Origin: Carex sylvatica
Taxonomy: Eukaryota > Streptophyta > Magnoliopsida > Poales > Cyperaceae
NCBI GenBank assembly: GCA_964058845.1
Contig: CAXKVR010000445.1
Span: forward strand, 1 to 64,000
Direction of reading: 5' to 3'
Length of the DNA: 64,000 nt
Part shown: one piece after another, positions 58,871 to 64,000 of the stretch
How positions within the stretch are numbered: the stretch's first letter is position 1
Layout of the letters: each line of letters starts with the position of its first letter
Program-made: the position numbers and the translations under genes
The notes under the pieces: generated by a model
Told to the model about the DNA's origin: nothing
The model's input: only the letters and a program-made list of their open reading frames with translations
The model's database searches: none

Positions 58871-61800
58871 AATATTGTGAAGGAAACTTATCTTACAAGC
58901 GAAGCATGTAATCGCAATGAAGTCTTGGTTATTGGAAGCGTACCGTTCCAAGAAAGCAGTCCAATCCAAGAAAATCTCCATCTACATAAACAAAAGTAAA
59001 ACTCAAATATCGGTACAGAACGTTATGAGATATGACCACTTAAAAGAAAACTATAACAAAGACCTATCAGCTCCAACAAGTAACGGCCAAGTCAGCTTTG
59101 GCTGGCTTCTACCGGTCAGGTACACGAAACAGCCAAAAGGGGAAGAAATAACCGTGCAACTAAAAACACAAGGATATATTGTGAAGGAGACTTATCTTAT
59201 AAGAGAAACCGCAAAAAAGTCATGGTTGTTGGATGCGTGCCGTTTCAAGAAAGCAGCCCACTCCAAGAAGAGCTCCATCTACATAAACAAGAGTAAAGGT
59301 TGTGAGATATGACTATTTGAAAAACAAAAACTATAACAAAGAGCTATCAACTCCAACAAGTAAAGACCAAGTCAGCTTTTGCTGACTTCTACCGGTCATG
59401 TACACGAAACATCCAAAACAGGAAGAAATAACCGTGCAACTAAAAAAACAAGGATATATTGCGAAGGAGACTTATCTTAAAAGAGAAACCGCAAGGAAGT
59501 CATGGTTGCTGGACGCGTGCCGTTTCAAGAAAGCAGCCCACTCCAAGAAGAGCTCCATCTACATAAACAAGAAAAGGTCGTGAGATATGACCATTTGAAA
59601 AACAAAAACTATAAAAATACTTATCAACTCCAACAAGTAAAGATCAAGTCAGCTTTTGCTGACATCTACCGGTCAGGTACACGAAACAGCCAAAAGGGCA
59701 AGAAATAACCGTGCAACTAAAAAAAAAGGATATATTGCGAAGGAGACTTATCTTATAAGAGAAACCGCAAGGAAGTCATGGTTGTTGAATGCGTGCCGTT
59801 TCAAGAAAGCAGCTGACTCCAAGAAGAACTCCATCTACATAAACAAGAGTAAAAGTCGTGACATGTGACCATTTGAAAAACAAAAACTATAAAAAGACCT
59901 ATCAACTCCAACAAGTAAAGACCAAGTCAGCTTTTGCTGACTTCTACCGGACAGGTACACGAAACAGCCAAAAGGGGAAAGAAATAACCGTGCAACTAAA
60001 AAAGCAAGGATATATTGTGAAGGAGACTTATCTTATAAGAGAAACCGCAGGAAAGTCACGGTTGTTGGATGCGTGCCGTTTCAGGAAAGCAGCCCACTCG
60101 AAGGAGAGCTCCATCTACATAATCAAAAGTAAAGGTTGTGAGATATGACCGTTTGAAAAACAAAAACTATAACAAAGACCTAGCAACTCCAACATGTAAA
60201 GGCCAAGTCAGCTTTTGCTGACTTCTACCGGACAGGTACACGACACAGCCAAAAGGGAAAGAAATAACCGTGCAACTAAAAAAGCAAGGATATATTGTGA
60301 AGGAGACTTATCTTAGAAGAGAAACCGCAGGAAAGTCACTGTTGTTGGATGCGTGCCGTTTCAGGAAAGCAGCCCACTCGAAGGAGAGCTCCATCTACAT
60401 AATCAAAAGTAAAGCTTGTGAGATATGACCGTTTGAAAAACAAGAACTATAACAAAGACCTAGCAAGTCCAACATGTAAAGGCCAAGTCAGCTTTTGCTG
60501 ACTTCTACCGGACAGGTACACGACGCAGCCAAAAGGGAAAGAAATAACTGTGCAACTATAAAAGCAAGGATATATTGTGAAGGAGACTTATCTTATAAGA
60601 GAAACCGCAGGGAAGTCACGGTTGTTGGATGCGTGCCGTTTCAGGAAAGCAGCCCACTCCAAGGAGAACTCCATCTACATAAATAAAAGTAAAGGTTGTG
60701 AAATATGACCGTTTGAAAAACAAAAACTATAACAAAGACCTAGCAACTCCAACATGTAAAGGCCAAGTCAGCTTTTGCTGACTTCTACCGAACAGGTACA
60801 CGACACAGCCAAAAGGGAAAGAAATAACCGTGCAACTAAAAAAGCAAGGATATATTGTGAAGGAGACTTATCTTAGAAGAGAAACCGCAGGAAAGTCACG
60901 GTTGTTGGATGCGTGCCGTTTCAGGAAAGCAGCCCACTCCAAGGAGAGCTCCATCTACATAATCAAAAGTAAAGCTTGTGAGATATGACCGTTTGAAAAA
61001 CAAAAACTATAACAAAGACCTAGCAACTCCAACATGTAAAGGCCAAGTCAGCTTTTGCTGACTTCTACCGGACAGGTACACGACACAGCCAAAAGGGAAA
61101 GAAATAACCGTGCAACTAAAAAAGCAAAGATATATTGTGAAGGAGACTTATCTTAGAAGAGAAACCGCAGGAAAGTCACGGTTGTTGGATGCGTGCCGTT
61201 TCAGGAAAGCAGCCCACTCGAAGGAGAGCTCCATCTACATAATCAAAAGTAAAGGTTGTGAGATATGACCGTTTGAAAAACAAAAACTATAACAAAGACC
61301 TAGCAACTCCAACATGTAAAGGCCAAGTCAGCTTTTGCTGACTTCTACCGGACAGGTACACGACACAGCCAAAAGGGAAAGAAATAACCGTGCAACTAAA
61401 AAAGCAAGGATATATTGTGAAGGAGACTTATCTTAGAAGAGAAACCGCAGGAAAGTCACTGTTGTTGGATGCGTGCCGTTTCAGGAAAGCAGCCCACTCG
61501 AAGGAGAGCTCCATCTACATAATCAAAAGTAAAGCTTGTGAGATATGACCGTTTGAAAAACAAAAACTATAACAAAGACCTAGCAACTCCAACATGTAAA
61601 GGCCAAGTCAGCTTTTGCTGACTACTACCGGACAGGTACACGACACAGCCAGAAGGGATAGAAATAACCGTGCAACTAAAAAAACAAGGAAATATTGTCC
61701 AGGAGCCTTATCTTAGAAGAGAAACCGCACGGAAGTCACGGTTGTTGGATGCGAGCCGTTTCAGGAAAGCAGCCCACACCAATGAGAGCTCCATCTACAT

Positions 61801-64000
61801 AAACAAAAGTAAAGGTTGTGAGATATGACCGTTTGAAAAACAAAAACTATAACAAAGACCTAGCAACTCCAACATGTAAAGGCCAAGTCAGCTTTTGCTG
61901 ACTTCTACCGGACAGGTACACGACACAGCCAAAAGGGAAAGAAATAACCGTGCAACTAAAAAAGCAAGGATATATTGTGAAGGAGACTTATCTTAGAAGA
62001 GAAACCGCAGGAAAGTCACGGTTGTTGGATGCGTGCCGTTTCAGGAAAGCAGCCCACTCGAAGGAGAGCTCCATCTACATAATCAAAAGTAAAGCTTGTG
62101 AGATATGACCGTTTGAAAAACAAAAACTATAACAAAGACCTAGCAACTCCAACATGTAAAGGCCAAGTCAGCTTTTGCTGACTTCTACCGGACAGGTACA
62201 CGACACAGCCAAAAGGGAAAGAAATAACCGTGCAACTAAAAAAGCAAGGATATATTGTGAAGGAGACTTATCTTAGAAGAGAAACCGCAGGAAAGTCACT
62301 GTTGTTGGATGCGTGCCGTTTCAGGAAAGCAGCCCACTCGAAGGAGAGCTTCATCTACATAATCAAAAGTAAAGCTTGTGAGATATGACCGTTTGAAAAA
62401 CAAAAACTATAACAAAGACCTAGCAACTCCAACATGTAAAGGCCAAGTCAGCTTTTGCTGACTACTACCGGACAGGTACACGACACAGCCAGAAGGGATA
62501 GAAATAACCGTGCAACTAAAAAAACAAGGAAATATTGTCCAGGAGCCTTATCTTAGAAGAGAAACCGCACGGAAGTCACGGTTGTTGGATGCGAGCCGTT
62601 TCAGGAAAAGCAGCCCACACCAATGAGAGCTCCATCTACATAAACAAAAGTAAAGGTTGTGAGATATGACCGTTTGAAAAACAAAAACTATAACAAAGAC
62701 CTAGCAACTCCAACATGTAAAGGCCAAGTCAGCTTTTGCTGACTTCTACCGGACAGGTACACGACACAGCCAAAAGGGAAAGAAATAACCGTGCAACTAA
62801 AAAAGCAAGGATATATTGTGAAGGAGACTTATCTTAGAAGAGAAACCGCAGGAAAGTCACGGTTGTTGGATGCGTGCCGTTTCAGGAAAGCAGCCCACTC
62901 GAAGGAGAGCTCCATCTACATAATCAAAAGTAAAGCTTGTGAGATATGACCGTTTGAAAAACAAAAACTATAACAAAGACCTAGCAACTCCAACATGTAA
63001 AGGCCAAGTCAGCTTTTGCTGACTTCTACCGGACAGGTACACGACACAGGCAAAAGGGAAAGAAATAACCGTGCAACTACAAAAGCAAGGATATATTGTG
63101 AAGGAGACTTATCTTATAAGAGAAACCGCAGGGAAGTCACGGTTGTTGGATGCGTGCCGTTTCAGGAAAGCAGCCCACTCGAAGGAGAGCTCCATCTACA
63201 TAATCAAAAGTAAAGCTTGTGAGATATGACCGTTTGAAAAACAAAAACTATAACAAAGACCTAGCAACTCCAACATGTAAAGGCCAAGTCAGCTTTTGCT
63301 GACTTCTACCGGACAGGTACACGACACAGCCAAAAGGGAAAGAAATAACCGTGCAACTACAAAAGCAAGGATATATTGTGAAGGAGACTTATCTTATAAG
63401 AGAAACCGCAGGGAAGTCACGGTTGTTGGATGCGTGCCGTTTCAGGAAAGCAGCCCACTCCAAGGAGAGCTCCATCTACATAAATAAAAGTAAAGCTTGT
63501 GAGATATGACCGTTTGAAAAACAAAAACTATAACAAAGACCTAGCAACTCCAACATGTAAAGGCCAAGTCAGCTTTTGCTGACTTCTACCGGACAGGTAC
63601 ACGACACAGGCAAAAGGGAAATAAATAACCGTGCAACTACAAAAGCAAGGATATATTGTGAAGGAGACTTATCTTATAAGAGAAACCGCAGGGAAGTCAC
63701 GGCTGTTGGATGCGTGCCGTTTCAGGAAAGCAGCCCACTCGAAGGAGAGCTCCATCTACATAATCAAAAGTAAATCTTGTGAGATATGACCGTTTGAAAA
63801 ACAAAAACTATAACAAAGACCTAGCAACTCCAACATGTAAAGGCCAAGTCAGCTTTTGCTGACTTCTACCGGACAGGTACACGACACAGCCAAAAGGGAA
63901 AGAAATAACCGTGCAACTACAAAAGCAAGGATATATTGTGAAGGAGACTTATCTTATAAGAGAAACCGCAGGGAAGTCACGGTTGTTGGATGCGTGCCGT
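58871..64000. repeat. 280-bp satellite array, about 18 units, runs off the window
   Basis: The word cttatctta recurs at 59191, 59471, 59747, 60027, 60307, 60587, 60867 and so on to 63948, 280 bases apart except for one shorter unit (276) and one with a single inserted base near 62609 (281). Every unit has the perfect hairpin AAGTCAGC-TTTT-GCTGACTT and the block gccgtttcaggaaagcagcc. The first units (to about 59900) are the most diverged, later ones nearly identical. A marked variant unit (actactaccgg, gtccaggagcc, gcgagccg) occurs at 61621 and again at 62461, three units apart. As 280 is not a multiple of three, frames shift from unit to unit, so the ~60-130-codon frames here are not a repeat protein. 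Confidence 0.95.

Noticed and set aside
58917..63773. A repeat protein encoded by the 280-bp units
   Set aside because: The unit length is not divisible by three, so the frame moves at each unit and stops appear; the frames are incidental.

Overview
The window is nuclear DNA of a flowering plant. It is AT-rich, full of transposable elements, and has spliced genes with plant-type introns, plant hAT/LINE/SINE/MITE families and a Ty3/gypsy chromovirus with the plant initiator-Met primer site. Two broken class I KNOX exons resemble the knotted1/OSH1 group from memory (19 matching residues ahead of and into the ELK domain), which points to a monocot or a near-monocot lineage; this is an inference. 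I see no tRNA or rRNA gene, no CRISPR and no bacterial-type operon. No host protein gene in the window looks intact.

Layout. 1-3881: 5' part of an autonomous-type hAT transposon on the minus strand (BED zinc finger plus the start of the hAT core, running off the left edge), with a 105-bp tandem array in its leader and a (CGGGT)n tract near its terminus. 5567-6110: a 5'-truncated L1-type LINE with a 15-bp target duplication. 6275-13176: several MITEs, a nested 1.36-kb inverted repeat (11141-12500) and a tiny LINE tail. 14334-22793: a shattered KNOX homeobox gene. Its first exon is on the plus strand (14631-14959) and its ELK/homeodomain exon is on the minus strand (19813-20033), between two inverted copies of a long-TIR element (E1 15179-17221, E2 21343-22793).

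23374-25047: foldback MITEs. 25071-35311: a full-length, young Tekay/Del-type Ty3/gypsy element with 2.63-kb LTRs, TSD TATAT, and one in-frame amber codon in gag. 36253-39726: a multi-exon pseudogene of a plant FCP1/NLI-interacting-factor-like HAD phosphatase with a tandem exon duplication. 40822-41881: two hAT MITEs with 8-bp TSDs, one hosting a tRNA-derived SINE. 42767-43328: a near-perfect 266-bp-arm palindrome. 47164-49250: palindromic subterminal-type repeats and a retroelement-like segment with 40-bp and 21-bp tandem repeats. 54882-58657: a decayed SEN1/UPF1-like SF1 helicase gene in five exons with a Mutator-like MITE in its last intron. 58871-64000 and beyond: a 280-bp satellite array showing a trimeric higher-order pattern.

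The genes do not form a pathway. The common theme is decay: three unrelated host-gene remnants, nested transposons and a satellite, as expected of gene-poor, heterochromatin-like DNA. The best candidates for something undescribed are the E1/E2 family and the inversion it may have caused, the hairpin at 42.8-43.3 kb, the covarying 3' stem-loop shared by two LINE tails, and the 280-bp satellite with its trimer structure. All pattern matches and counts were made by eye.
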